Source of the DNA: Pseudomonas frederiksbergensis
GTDB taxonomy: Bacteria > Pseudomonadota > Gammaproteobacteria > Pseudomonadales > Pseudomonadaceae
Direction: 5' to 3'
Assembly: GCF_001952935.1 (NCBI RefSeq)
Contig: NZ_CP018319.1
Location: 1,663,501-1,727,500 of the forward strand
DNA length: 64,000 bases
Positions 6,675 to 15,799 of this stretch are shown piece by piece. The translations under genes and the position numbers were made by a program. How positions within the stretch are numbered: position 1 is the first letter of the stretch; every line of letters begins with the position of its first letter. The notes under the pieces were generated by a model. The model saw only the letters and a program-made list of their open reading frames with translations. It made no database searches and had not been told where the DNA came from.

Positions 6675-9424
6675 GTTCCGCAGACAAACTCTTCGGGCGC
6701 CTGCTCAACCGCCATCCGCCTGCGCCAGTGGCCGTGCCAGACACCCAGAGCATGCAAAGTGTCGGTTTGCAGATGCACCTCGATGCCGAAGGTCGAGTGA
6801 TTCACCTGACCGGCCCGCTGCGGCATGTGCTGGCCCAACAGACACCCACGGCGCAAGCACCGCACCTGCTCGATTTCCTCATGCCTCACAGCGGCCTCAC
6901 CGTTGAAGGCTCGCCCGCCGACTGGCTGGGACAGAGTCTGGACCTGGACTTCTACAGCCTTAACGGCCAACCCCTGCACTTGCGTGGCTGGGTCCAGCCA
7001 TTGGCCGATGCCTGGCTGTTGCAGTTGCTGGACATCGGCGACTTGTTGCTCGATCGCCAGCAATCACGCAGCCGCGAGCAATGCCAATTACTCGCCGCGC
7101 AGATCGGCGAACAGTTGCGCCGCTGCAACCTGACGCGCCTGCCCGAGGTGCTGGTGGAACAGCTGCAAGGCCTGGCCCAGCGTTTCCACATGCCCTGCAT
7201 TGCGGTGGCATTACTCGATGAACAGGAAGAAGGCTGGCAGATACACCAGCATTACACGGCCTTCGATGCGCCTCAGCTGTGGCAAAACGCTCAACGCCTG
7301 GGCACCGGGCTCGACAGTTTGAATGGCTCTGTGCCGCAACGCCTGACGCCCGCCGAACATCCCCGTTTGCAAAGCATCTTCGGCAATGCCGAAGGGTTCG
7401 CGGTGCCCTATCACGATGCCCAGGGGGTGGTCGCCTGGTTGCTGTGTGGCCTTTATCCAGTGCAGCAACAGGCACCTGACTTGAATGACCGCGACTGGTT
7501 ACAACTGACCGCCGCGCTGGCAGGCCCGTTGCTTGAGCGCTTGCGCGAGCACCGGCACCAACTGCAACTGGAACGGCTGGAGTCGCTGCAAGCCTTGCTC
7601 GGCACCGGATGGTGGGAAGTGTTCAGCGACAGTCGCGAGGTGCAACTGGCGCCGTCGCTGGCCAGCAACCTGAACCTTACGGTCGACCGTTTGCCGCTGC
7701 ACGACTGGCTGGATCGGGTACACCCCGCCGACCGCGAAGAGTTGAGCAGTCGTTTGCAAGCCTTGCAAGACGACGGCACCCCGTTGCTGCTGTGCGTGCG
7801 TTTGGCCCAAACGCCGAACTGGTATCGCCTGCAAGGACAAGTCCTGGGCATCGGTAAAAACCGACGGTTAGTGGGTTTCATGCTCGACATCAGCGACATC
7901 AAGAACCAGGAGCAAAGCGCCGCGGCGGCCCATGCCCGACTGGACAATCTGATCGCCAGTTCACCGGCGGTGATCTACGTGCAGCGCTATGACGAAGGTG
8001 CGCTGCAACCAACGTTTTTCAGTGACAGCCTGCTGCCGTTGCTCGGCTGGACACTGGCTGATTGCGCCACGGGGACCTTGGTTGAAAGGGTCCACCCGGA
8101 GGATCGCGATCGGTATTTCGAACGTACCCGACATTTGCTGCGTGAAGGTTCGGTGCGCGCCCGCTATCGGCTGCGCGACAGTCGCGGCGAATACCACTGG
8201 CTACTCGATGAAGCCAAGCTGCTGCGCGACGATCTTGGCTTGCCGGTGGAAGCCGTCGGCCTGTGGCTGGACGTCACCGAAGCAACCCTGGCCGCCGAAC
8301 AGGTGAAACAGAGTGAAGAACGCTACCGGATCCTGGTGGAAGACTCTCCGGCGATGATCTGCCGCTACCGCCCGGACCTGACCCTGAGCTTCGGCAACCG
8401 CCCGCTGGCGACTTACCTGGAGTGCCAGCCCGAGCAACTGCCCGGAGTGAACCTGGGCAGCTGGATGTCGCAGGAACAGCGCGAAGCGTTTCTCCAGCGG
8501 CTCAGCCGACTCAGCCCGGAATTTCCGGTCAGCACCGCGGAAATCAACCTGCAACTGCCAGGACGGGAACACGCCTGGTGGGTATGGTCGGATCGCGGGG
8601 TGTTCGATGAACACGGCCAATTGCTGGAGATTCAGGCCGTGGGGCGCGACAACACCGAGGTCCGCCGCGCCCAGCAGCAACTCACCCAAAGCGCAAAAAT
8701 GGCCACCCTCGGTGAAATGGCCACAGGGCTGGCCCATGAAATCAATCAGCCGTTGAATGTGATGCGCATGGCCATCGTCAACGTGCTCAAGCGTCTGAGC
8801 AACGGCGATGCGCAAATCGACTACCTGACCGACAAGCTCAACCGCATCGATGCCCAGGTCCAGCGCGCCGCGCGGGTGGTGGATCACATGCGGGTGTTTG
8901 GCCGCCGTTCGGAGATCGAGCAGCAGCCGTTCAATCCGGCGCAAGCCATCGAAGGCACGTTGTCGCTGCTGGCCGAAGGGATGCGTGGCAAAGGGGTCGA
9001 TCTGCGGGTCAACGAGATCGGGTTTGAAGTGCAAGTGCGCGGTTACGTCGATCAGCTCGAACAGGTGTTGATCAATCTGATGGTCAACGCTCGGGATGCG
9101 TTGCTCGGCAAACGCGAGGCCGACCGCGAGTTCAAACCGTGGATTTCGGTGTACGCCGAACGTGATGCGTATTCGGTGCGGCTGTGGGTCGAGGACAACG
9201 GCGGCGGTATCGATCCGCGGTTGCTGGAGCGGATCTTCGAGCCGTTCTTCACCACCAAACCCGTCGGTGTCGGCACCGGGCTCGGGTTGTCGGTGAGTTA
9301 CGGCATCGTCGAGAACATGGGCGGAAAATTGAGCGTCAGAAACTCGGTCGAGGGCGCCCGGTTTTGTATTGAACTGCCGATTATTGCTGACGATCAGATC
9401 ACCAGCGTCGCTCGTCCTGAGTGA
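6671..9424 (+). CDS. pprA: Sensor histidine kinase PprA (multi-PAS)
   Basis: A 917-residue soluble-looking sensor kinase. An N-terminal GAF-like region is followed by about three PAS domains (roughly residues 310-405, 425-540, 550-670). A HisKA domain carries the phospho-accepting His689 in GLAHEINQPLN, and a C-terminal HATPase has NLMVNARDAL, VEDNGGGI and GVGTGLGLS. No receiver domain is present, so it needs a partner, which would be PprB. The start is a TTG overlapping the stop of the minor-pilin gene, and an ATG near 6751 is an alternative. Its last 31 bases overlap the end of the convergent tadG. Confidence 0.88.
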   Translation: MSSADKLFGRLLNRHPPAPVAVPDTQSMQSVGLQMHLDAEGRVIHLTGPLRHVLAQQTPTAQAPHLLDFLMPHSGLTVEGSPADWLGQSLDLDFYSLNGQPLHLRGWVQPLADAWLLQLLDIGDLLLDRQQSRSREQCQLLAAQIGEQLRRCNLTRLPEVLVEQLQGLAQRFHMPCIAVALLDEQEEGWQIHQHYTAFDAPQLWQNAQRLGTGLDSLNGSVPQRLTPAEHPRLQSIFGNAEGFAVPYHDAQGVVAWLLCGLYPVQQQAPDLNDRDWLQLTAALAGPLLERLREHRHQLQLERLESLQALLGTGWWEVFSDSREVQLAPSLASNLNLTVDRLPLHDWLDRVHPADREELSSRLQALQDDGTPLLLCVRLAQTPNWYRLQGQVLGIGKNRRLVGFMLDISDIKNQEQSAAAAHARLDNLIASSPAVIYVQRYDEGALQPTFFSDSLLPLLGWTLADCATGTLVERVHPEDRDRYFERTRHLLREGSVRARYRLRDSRGEYHWLLDEAKLLRDDLGLPVEAVGLWLDVTEATLAAEQVKQSEERYRILVEDSPAMICRYRPDLTLSFGNRPLATYLECQPEQLPGVNLGSWMSQEQREAFLQRLSRLSPEFPVSTAEINLQLPGREHAWWVWSDRGVFDEHGQLLEIQAVGRDNTEVRRAQQQLTQSAKMATLGEMATGLAHEINQPLNVMRMAIVNVLKRLSNGDAQIDYLTDKLNRIDAQVQRAARVVDHMRVFGRRSEIEQQPFNPAQAIEGTLSLLAEGMRGKGVDLRVNEIGFEVQVRGYVDQLEQVLINLMVNARDALLGKREADREFKPWISVYAERDAYSVRLWVEDNGGGIDPRLLERIFEPFFTTKPVGVGTGLGLSVSYGIVENMGGKLSVRNSVEGARFCIELPIIADDQITSVARPE

Positions 9425-11238
9425 CAGCTGAGGTTGGCGCCGACTTCGATTTTCCCAACCTCGATCCCCAGGGTCTTCAGAACAGTGTTGAGCAAGTTAT
9501 CCAGCAGCGGACTGAGGATCGAGTTCAGCGTCGTCGTCAACAGCGTCAGTACGCCGTCGAGCAGTGTGTTCAGTAAATTGAAAGCAGGCGCTAACAGGAA
9601 ACTGTGACTGAACGAGGGTCTGTGGACGGTCAACAAATTCTCATCATTGACGGTTTGTGTCATGCCGGCGATCGCGTTGGAGGCGGACAAGGTGTAAGGC
9701 GGATCCGAAGGAGCTAGCCCGACTTTCGGTGGATTGATGAATGTGGAAGTTGCGCTGATCGGCAGGACGGAACTGTCGATCCTGAGCTCGGCACCACCGC
9801 CCGAAAAGGGAACGCCCGCGTGTCGAATATCGAGCAAGGTCACGGGTGTGACGCTCATGGGCGCCGTCGATGAAGCCCAGTCCGAATTGATCCGTCCAAC
9901 CCGCAACTCCGCCACAGAGGTGGTTGTGTTGGCTGTCAGGCTTTTATTGGTCTCACTGGCACAGGTGTAATCAGTGACGTAACTGTTTCCGCTACCGGCT
10001 TCCAGACTCACGTCCAGATTGGGGCTGGGTAAAACGTATAAGTCGAGCCCCAGCAATCCGGTGACAACGGACAAGATGTCCGTCACTACACTCAGCAGGT
10101 TGGTGACCAACGACAGATCCAGGGTCACCAGCACCCGGACCTGGGCGGTACGCACATAGATTCGATTGGCACCCAAAGGCGCTAGTTTTGCCAGTGCGGG
10201 GTTGCCCACCGCCGAAAACTGCGGAGGCTCGACGACCTTGATCTTCGCGGTAGCCCCGAGGCCCAGCCCCAGCAAATTCACTGGAATGGTGCCCGCCAAT
10301 GCACTCTTGCTGCTACCCATCTCGATAAAGGCCTGGACTAACTGAAGAGCGTTCACATTGGCGTTCAGACTGGAGGGCGCGCTGCCCGCCTGCAGTTTCA
10401 ATACGTCACCCAACTGCACTTTGATCGGGCTAACGACCGCGCTAACCAGCGCATTAAAACCGGCTTGCACGTGCGCTGTAGCCCCATTGAGCCGAGCGAC
10501 CGTGGCGGCGGCCTGGAGCAACTGGCCCACGGTAGCATCGGTAGCGAGCAGCCGAGTGTAATCGCCGGCCGTGACATTCAAGTCAATGGCTAACTGGTCC
10601 ATGAATTTGAGCAAGTTGATATCGGCGGCGAGCAAACCGTTCCAACTCGCGATGGACAGGTTGATAGAAGTCCCCCCTACAGCGGAAAGAAGCCCGTTCA
10701 ATAAATTCACGTCAACCAACGTGCTGCGAATACTCAATTGGGCGATCGGCGGTCCCGGAAGAGCCGCCACCGCTGTGGCCGTCAGGTTGATGGTCGCCGC
10801 GCGTGGAGCGCCGCCGAACAGCGCGCCGACACCGCCGGCGACACTCTGCGGGACCGAGTGGCTGGCGATCACTCGAATGGCTTCGCTCTTGCTCGGGTCG
10901 GCACCAAATACTCGAAGGTTATCGGCATCCAGGGTCAAGGCACCGCAAGCGACCAATAGATTGCGACTGGGGTCAGGAAGGGTAAAGCCGTTACGGTTTG
11001 CGCTGGCGGTGGCATAGACGGTGGCGGTGTTGCCAGCGGCGCAATCACCATTTCGGGTGGAGGCTTCAAGTGCGGCCATGTCCGCCACACGCTGCAAGTC
11101 ACGCTTTTCCAGGTACAAACGACCGCTGTCGACCACGACCAGCAAGAACACCAGGGCCAAGCCCAATGTCAGCGCCGCCATCAAACCGATCGCCCCCCGT
11201 TGCCGGGACGGCCTGCGAAACTGCAAACGCGGAGACAT
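9394..11238 (-). CDS. tadG: Tad pilus-associated protein TadG
   Basis: A 614-residue TadG-family protein. The N-terminus has a basic leader and one membrane segment (residues about 18-38) followed by SGRLYLEKRDLQRVADMAALEAS, the conserved TadG/vWA-like N-terminal motif. The rest is a long secreted region rich in Leu, Val, Ala and Thr. The start was set at the ATG at 11238 because AAGGAG lies 7 bases upstream; the frame stays open 14 codons further up. TadG is a membrane-anchored pseudopilin-like component of Tad loci. In P. aeruginosa it belongs to the tadD side of the cluster; here it stands alone on the opposite strand, beyond pprA. Confidence 0.85.
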   Translation of the reverse strand: MSPRLQFRRPSRQRGAIGLMAALTLGLALVFLLVVVDSGRLYLEKRDLQRVADMAALEASTRNGDCAAGNTATVYATASANRNGFTLPDPSRNLLVACGALTLDADNLRVFGADPSKSEAIRVIASHSVPQSVAGGVGALFGGAPRAATINLTATAVAALPGPPIAQLSIRSTLVDVNLLNGLLSAVGGTSINLSIASWNGLLAADINLLKFMDQLAIDLNVTAGDYTRLLATDATVGQLLQAAATVARLNGATAHVQAGFNALVSAVVSPIKVQLGDVLKLQAGSAPSSLNANVNALQLVQAFIEMGSSKSALAGTIPVNLLGLGLGATAKIKVVEPPQFSAVGNPALAKLAPLGANRIYVRTAQVRVLVTLDLSLVTNLLSVVTDILSVVTGLLGLDLYVLPSPNLDVSLEAGSGNSYVTDYTCASETNKSLTANTTTSVAELRVGRINSDWASSTAPMSVTPVTLLDIRHAGVPFSGGGAELRIDSSVLPISATSTFINPPKVGLAPSDPPYTLSASNAIAGMTQTVNDENLLTVHRPSFSHSFLLAPAFNLLNTLLDGVLTLLTTTLNSILSPLLDNLLNTVLKTLGIEVGKIEVGANLSCHSGRATLVI

Positions 11239-11348
11239 CGCGCACTCCTTTGCCGGTGCACAGCCGAGGGCTACCTCCATGGGTGAACAGCAGTGTAGTC
11301 AAGACTTGGCTGGACCGCTGGCAACATGCCAGCTCAGACAACAAAAAA

Positions 11349-11472
11349 CCTGTGGGAGCGGGCTTGTCTCCGGGCGGCGTTCCGACGAATGCGGTGTGTC
11401 AGTCGACATTGATGCTGACTGATACACCGCATTCGTCGGAACGCCGCCCGGAGACAAGCCCGCTCCCACAGG
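11349..11472. repeat. Long palindromic intergenic repeat with perfect 49-bp arms
   Basis: Bases 11349-11397 and 11424-11472 are exact inverted copies (49 bp each) around a 26-base centre. The outer ends read TGTGGGAGCGGGCTTG, the signature of Pseudomonas REP-type palindromes. The centre (GTCAGTCGACATTGATG) closely matches the centre of the element at 63131-63221, so both belong to one family. It lies between the start of tadG and the 3' end of a DUF4136 lipoprotein gene and could form a very stable cruciform or RNA hairpin that terminates leftward or rightward transcription. Confidence 0.85.
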
Positions 11473-11483
11473 GATTGGGTTGT

Positions 11484-12041
11484 TTATTTGGGTGGGTAGT
11501 TGGCGAGAATTCGCCCGACCGTTTCCTGGATGGCAGTGCTGCGATCCGACGGGTTCGGTGTGCGGCTAAGTATCTGCTCGTCACTGCCGCGCCATACCAG
11601 TTTGCCGTCCTTGCCGTCGAGCAGGTCGATCTGGATGATCGCCACGTTGTAACTGACGTTACGGGTTTCGGTGTACATCGGCCCGCCCCAGTAGCCGTTC
11701 CATGGATTACCCCAGGCGCCGCCGTAGTTGGTGGTCACTTGTTGCTGGCGCTGTTCGACGATCAGATAGGTCTGCACGTTCAAATCGCCCTTTTGGCCAC
11801 CGGCAGCCGGACGCAGGCCACGTTGATCCAACTGATCGGCTACCGACTGGCGAATGCGTTGTTCAGTCAGGTCGCTCTTGATCCGTGGGTCATCGGGGCG
11901 ATATTGCAGGGCGGGTTCTTTCCAGTTCCAGCTGCGATAGGCGGCAAAGTCGCGGCTGGCATCGAAGTCATGATTGACCTGGCTGCCGGCGCAGGCACTG
12001 AGCAGCACGGCCACAGCCAGTAAAGCGAGACGGCGGAACAT
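11484..12041 (-). CDS. DUF4136 lipoprotein
   Basis: A 185-residue outer-envelope lipoprotein of the DUF4136 family. A signal peptide ends in the lipobox LLSACAG (Cys at residue 17). The domain has the typical YRSWNW start, a central LNVQTYL strand and the ending TAIQETVGRILANYPPK. A Gly/Trp/Tyr-rich stretch (NYGGAWGNPWNGYWGG) sits in the middle. The function of DUF4136 is unknown. It is a tandem paralog of the next gene upstream, and the four leftward genes mazG-like, cmoM and the two DUF4136 genes are closely spaced. Confidence 0.85.
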   Translation of the reverse strand: MFRRLALLAVAVLLSACAGSQVNHDFDASRDFAAYRSWNWKEPALQYRPDDPRIKSDLTEQRIRQSVADQLDQRGLRPAAGGQKGDLNVQTYLIVEQRQQQVTTNYGGAWGNPWNGYWGGPMYTETRNVSYNVAIIQIDLLDGKDGKLVWRGSDEQILSRTPNPSDRSTAIQETVGRILANYPPK

Positions 12042-12092
12042 GATGATTCTCCGGTTGAAGACATGAACCTGCGTAATGTTTCCTTACGGAAG

Positions 12093-12707
12093 CTAATTGG
12101 GAGGATACGCCGACATCGCCTTTTCTACAGCCTTGCGTATCGCATCGGCACGCTCGCTCTCGCTGCCGCGATTGCTGGTTTCGGCGCTGGCACTCCATAC
12201 CGGCTGACCGCTCTGAGCGTCAAACAGATCAACCCGCACCACCACGACCTGTTCCTGATAAGTCCGCACGATCGGCACGGTGTTGTATAGGCCGTAACCG
12301 CTGCCGTAGCGGTTGTAACCGCCATAGCCGCCACCGTAATAACCATAGTCGTCGCGAACCTGACGCAGGCGGGTTTCCAGGTGCAGCTCGGCGCTGACAA
12401 ACAGGTCGGCCGGGCGGTTATCCTGCAGCGGGCGCAAGCCACGTTGATCGAGCGCATTGCTGACGGCTTCGGCGACCTGCGCCGAATCCGCCCAGGCGGT
12501 GCCCGGCGGCAACTGCCCGTTGAGCCAGGCCCAGCTGCGGTAACGCCCGTAGTCACGCGGCGGTGCCGGGTAGGCGCTGCGGTCGAAGGTGTTGGCCGCC
12601 TGAGGCGGCGCGGGTGGCAAGGGGTTGGATGACGCCACATAAGGGTTGCTGCCCTGACAGGCCGCCAAGCCGAGACAGACCACCAATAACCCCGAACGAC
12701 TGTTCAT
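12093..12707 (-). CDS. DUF4136 lipoprotein (tandem paralog)
   Basis: A 204-residue lipoprotein with a signal peptide ending in LGLAACQG (Cys at residue 17), then a proline-rich linker and a DUF4136 domain ([20 protein letters not shown], ending in [11 protein letters not shown]). Its middle is rich in Tyr and Gly, as in its downstream paralog. The shared motifs point to a tandem duplication. The start has GGAG eight or so bases upstream. It begins 13 bases after the cmoM stop, so it is probably co-transcribed with cmoM. No function is known. Confidence 0.83.
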   Translation of the reverse strand: MNSRSGLLVVCLGLAACQGSNPYVASSNPLPPAPPQAANTFDRSAYPAPPRDYGRYRSWAWLNGQLPPGTAWADSAQVAEAVSNALDQRGLRPLQDNRPADLFVSAELHLETRLRQVRDDYGYYGGGYGGYNRYGSGYGLYNTVPIVRTYQEQVVVVRVDLFDAQSGQPVWSASAETSNRGSESERADAIRKAVEKAMSAYPPN

Positions 12708-12719
12708 TTCGCGCTCCGA

Positions 12720-13469
12720 TCAGACCGGCCGACAGATCCAGTGCAAGTAGCGCCCAAGCCCGGCAAAGCTTGGGTGACGACGGTGGGCCAGTTCCATTTC
12801 CAGCAAGTCCGCCAGTTCGACCCGGGCCTGGAATTCCACCGGCATGTAGTCGTGAAAAACCCGCACCCCGCTCTGGGTTTCGACCTGCCACATGCCCTCA
12901 AGTTGCGCCGCCAGTTCGCGCGGATCAAGCGGCTGTTGCGGGGTCAGGCTTTGCTTTTCGCCGGCCATGTCGTTCTTGCGCATCTTGCGGAAGTGGCCTT
13001 TGAGCAGGTTGCGATAGATCAACGCATCGCGGTTGTAGAAAGCCAGGGACAACCAGCCATCGGGTTTGGTCAATTGATGCAGGACCGGCAGGATCGCGTG
13101 GGGTTCGGCCAGCCATTCCAGCACGGCGTGGCACAGCACCAGGTCGTAGGGTTCGGTGAGTTGGCCGAGCAGATCCTGCCACGGCGCCTGGATGAACGTC
13201 GCTGTTTGCCCGGCATCGGCAAAGCGTTGGCGGGCGCCTTCGAGCATCGGCTCGGCGGGTTCGGCCAGCGTGACTTCATGACCGCGCTGGGCCAGCCACA
13301 ATGACATGTGGCCCAGGCCGGCACCGATATCCAGTACGCGCAAAGGTCGGTCCGGCAAGGCTTCGGCCAGGTCGGCCTGAAGCACCGCCAGACGGATCGC
13401 GCCTTTGGCACCGCCGTAGATCTTTTCGGCGAAACGGGTCGCCAGTTGATCGAAATGACGGTCGCTCAT
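12720..13469 (-). CDS. cmoM: tRNA 5-carboxymethoxyuridine methyltransferase CmoM
   Basis: A 249-residue class I SAM-dependent methyltransferase. The SAM-binding motif I is VLDIGAGLGHMSLWLA (about residues 40-55), followed by the acidic VTLAEPAEPML and the post-motif QAPWQDLL. The N-terminus (FDQLATRFAEKIYG) is characteristic of CmoM (formerly SmtA), which methylates 5-carboxymethoxyuridine at tRNA position 34. The start codon overlaps the stop of the upstream MazG-like gene by one base (TGATG), implying translational coupling. Confidence 0.88.
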   Translation of the reverse strand: MSDRHFDQLATRFAEKIYGGAKGAIRLAVLQADLAEALPDRPLRVLDIGAGLGHMSLWLAQRGHEVTLAEPAEPMLEGARQRFADAGQTATFIQAPWQDLLGQLTEPYDLVLCHAVLEWLAEPHAILPVLHQLTKPDGWLSLAFYNRDALIYRNLLKGHFRKMRKNDMAGEKQSLTPQQPLDPRELAAQLEGMWQVETQSGVRVFHDYMPVEFQARVELADLLEMELAHRRHPSFAGLGRYLHWICRPV

Positions 13470-13771
13470 CAGCTGAACCTCCGTTCGCTGTCCGCGAGTT
13501 TGCTGCGCACCACTTCATTCATATCCAATCCCAACTCGCTGCACAACAGCAGCAGATAGAGCACGATGTCACCGATTTCCTGCCCGGCATGGGCGAGCTT
13601 GTCCGCCGGCAACTGGCGCGACTGGTCTTCGGTCAGCCACTGGAAAATCTCCACCAGCTCGGACATTTCCACGCTCGCGGCCATGGACAGGTTTTTCGGG
13701 CTGTGAAATTGCCGCCAGTCATTGCGGTCACGGATGGCGTGCAGGCGTTCGGTCAGTTCAACAAGGTTCAT
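13469..13771 (-). CDS. MazG-like nucleotide pyrophosphohydrolase
   Basis: A 100-residue all-helical protein of the MazG/dCTP-pyrophosphatase-like superfamily. The two metal-binding acidic pairs are visible as EMSELVEIFQW and EIGDIVLYLLLL. Such enzymes hydrolyse nucleoside triphosphates to monophosphates and are thought to clean the nucleotide pool. The start was set at the ATG at 13771, with AGGAG about 8 bases upstream; the frame stays open further up but without a ribosome-binding site. It ends in a one-base overlap with cmoM. The exact substrate cannot be told from sequence. Confidence 0.83.
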   Translation of the reverse strand: MNLVELTERLHAIRDRNDWRQFHSPKNLSMAASVEMSELVEIFQWLTEDQSRQLPADKLAHAGQEIGDIVLYLLLLCSELGLDMNEVVRSKLADSERRFS

Positions 13772-13932
13772 CGGGCTCTCCTGAAGGCGTATAGCTTCGG
13801 GGGATAAGGAATGAAGGCAAGCGGCAAGCGTTGCAAAAACACTATGCTTGGAGGGAACTCGGCACCCGGCTCGACAGCCCAAGGCTCAAGTCCGGCAACC
13901 ACGCCACCACTTTCATCAAGGACGCTCACGAC

Positions 13933-14226
13933 ATGCAGGTAGAAAGTTTTTTCGAATGGCTCGGCCAGGCTCTCGGTTCGGTTATCCGTTTCATCGTCGA
14001 TGGCCTCAGTGGCTTGTTCAACCTGTTGAGCAACGCCGGCAGCAACTTTGTCGAAGGGCTGTCCAGCGCACTGGGCATGGATGCGTCGATCATCAGCATC
14101 ATTGCGCTGATCGTGGGGTTGATGCTGTTGTGGTCGGCCATTCGGGCGTTCATGAATGCGTCGATCATCATGGGGATTATCTGGTTGCTGCTGGGGCTTT
14201 GGTTGCTGAGCTGGATAATCCATTGA
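13933..14226 (+). CDS. Small hydrophobic membrane protein
   Basis: A 97-residue protein with an amphipathic N-terminal half (FFEWLGQALGSVIRFIVDG) and two strongly hydrophobic C-terminal segments (IISIIALIVGLMLLWSAI, and MGIIWLLLGLWLLSWII). AGGA lies 11 bases ahead of the ATG at 13933. It is divergent from the mazG-like gene and stands alone before a palindromic repeat. The family was not recognised; an inner-membrane location is the only supported inference. Confidence 0.65.
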   Translation: MQVESFFEWLGQALGSVIRFIVDGLSGLFNLLSNAGSNFVEGLSSALGMDASIISIIALIVGLMLLWSAIRAFMNASIIMGIIWLLLGLWLLSWIIH

Positions 14227-14234
14227 TCCCGATT

Positions 14235-14343
14235 GATCGTTCCCACGCTCTGCGTGGGAATGCAGCGCGGGACGCAGAGCGTCCCTGACTGCGTGACGCA
14301 GAGCGTCACAGGAGTCATTCCCACGCAGAGCATGGGAACGATC
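14235..14343. repeat. Composite palindromic repeat (nested hairpins)
   Basis: The outer arms 14235-14262 and 14316-14343 are inverted copies of 28 bp with one mismatch (GATCGTTCCCACGCTCTGCG and its mirror). Between them sit two smaller hairpins, GGGACGCAGAGCGTCCC and GTGACGCAGAGCGTCAC, so the core CGCAGAGCGT recurs several times. This is a family different from the TGTGGGAGC elements. It lies between a small membrane-protein gene and the MATE exporter gene. Confidence 0.8.
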
Positions 14344-14386
14344 ACCACAAACTGTCGCTACAATGCCGCTCCCCCAAGGAGCCTGC

Positions 14387-15736
14387 ATGTCCAACCTGAT
14401 CGCCGACTGGCGCGACCGCCCTACCCATCGTCGAGTCTGGGCGCTCGCCGCGCCGATGATTCTCTCGAATATTTCCGTACCGCTGGTGGCGCTGGTCGAC
14501 AGCGCTGTCGTCGGTCACTTGCCCCACGCCCATCAGTTGGGCGCGGTCGCGGTCGGGGCCAGCCTGTATACCTTTCTCGCCTGGGCCATGGGTTTTCTGC
14601 GCATGGGCACCACCGGGTTCGCCGCACAGGCCGCCGGGCGGGAGGACGGCGCGGCTTTGCGGCAGATCTTGCTGCAGGGTCTGTTGCTGGCAATGGGTCT
14701 GGCCATAGTGCTGGGGGCACTGGGCGTGCCGTTGAGCGGGATCGCACTGCATTTCATGCAGCCGTCGGCGGCGCTGGATCAGTTGACCCGCGAGTTTTTC
14801 CATACACGGTTGTTCGGTCTGCCGGCGGCGCTGGCCAGTTATGCGCTGGTCGGCTGGTTCCTCGGCACGCAGAACGCCCGGGCGCCGCTGGCCATTTTGC
14901 TGAGCACCAACCTGGTGAATATCGCACTGAACCTGTGGTTCGTTCTCGGGCTGGAGTGGGGCGTGGTCGGTGCGGCCCGTGCGTCGGTGATCGCCGAATG
15001 GACTGGCGCGCTGATCGGCCTGCTGATGACGCGCAACGCCTTGCGCGCCTATCCCGGTCATATTGCCTGGGCAGCGCTGGCACTGTGGCGGAGCTGGCGG
15101 CCGCTATTGGCGGTCAACCGCGACATTTTCATCCGCAGCCTGGCGCTGCAATCGGTGTTTTTCCTGATCACCGTGCAAGGCGCGCGACTGGGTGATGCCA
15201 CCGTCGCCGCCAACGCCCTGCTGCTCAACGGTTTGCTGCTGACCGCCCATGCGCTGGACGGCCTGGCCCACGCGGTGGAAGCCCTTTGCGGGCATGCCAT
15301 TGGTGCTCGCGATCGAGAGTCCCTGCGCCGTTCATTGGTGGTGGCCTGCGGTTGGTCATTGCTGGCGAGCCTGGGTTTTGCCGTGCTGTTCCTGTTCGCC
15401 GGGCATTTGTTTATCGAGATGCAGACCGACATTCAGAGCGTGCGCGACACCGCATTCATTTACCTGCCCTACCTTGCCGCGCTGCCGCTGATTGCGGTCG
15501 GGAGTTACCTGCTCGACGGATTGTTTATCGGCGCCACCCGTGCCCGGGAAATGCGCAACGGCATGTTGCTGACGGTAATTCTGCTGCTGCCATTTGCCTG
15601 GGCGCTGCAAGGTTTGGGCAACCATGGACTGTGGATAACCTTTTTGCTGTTCATGGTGCTGCGCAGCCTGACCCTCGGCGCGTTTGCCTGGTACCTGCAC
15701 AAAAACGACGGCTGGTTCGCAGGCAAAACACACTGA
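14387..15736 (+). CDS. dinF: DinF-type MATE family efflux transporter
   Basis: A 449-residue inner-membrane protein with about twelve membrane segments in two halves. The N-terminal motif APMILSNISVPLVALVDSAV and the following VVGHL and FLRMGTTGFAAQ match the DinF branch of MATE exporters, which use ion gradients to expel organic compounds. The ATG at 14387 follows AAGGAG at 14376-14381. In E. coli dinF is next to lexA, but here it stands alone, so SOS control is not implied. The substrate is unknown. It converges with the DUF4123 gene, with 63 bp between the stops. Confidence 0.85.
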   Translation: MSNLIADWRDRPTHRRVWALAAPMILSNISVPLVALVDSAVVGHLPHAHQLGAVAVGASLYTFLAWAMGFLRMGTTGFAAQAAGREDGAALRQILLQGLLLAMGLAIVLGALGVPLSGIALHFMQPSAALDQLTREFFHTRLFGLPAALASYALVGWFLGTQNARAPLAILLSTNLVNIALNLWFVLGLEWGVVGAARASVIAEWTGALIGLLMTRNALRAYPGHIAWAALALWRSWRPLLAVNRDIFIRSLALQSVFFLITVQGARLGDATVAANALLLNGLLLTAHALDGLAHAVEALCGHAIGARDRESLRRSLVVACGWSLLASLGFAVLFLFAGHLFIEMQTDIQSVRDTAFIYLPYLAALPLIAVGSYLLDGLFIGATRAREMRNGMLLTVILLLPFAWALQGLGNHGLWITFLLFMVLRSLTLGAFAWYLHKNDGWFAGKTH

Positions 15737-15799
15737 CTCGGCATGGCTGGTGTGCGAGAAATGCAAGTCCTGCACCGGCACGCCAGACCACCGGTGTAT

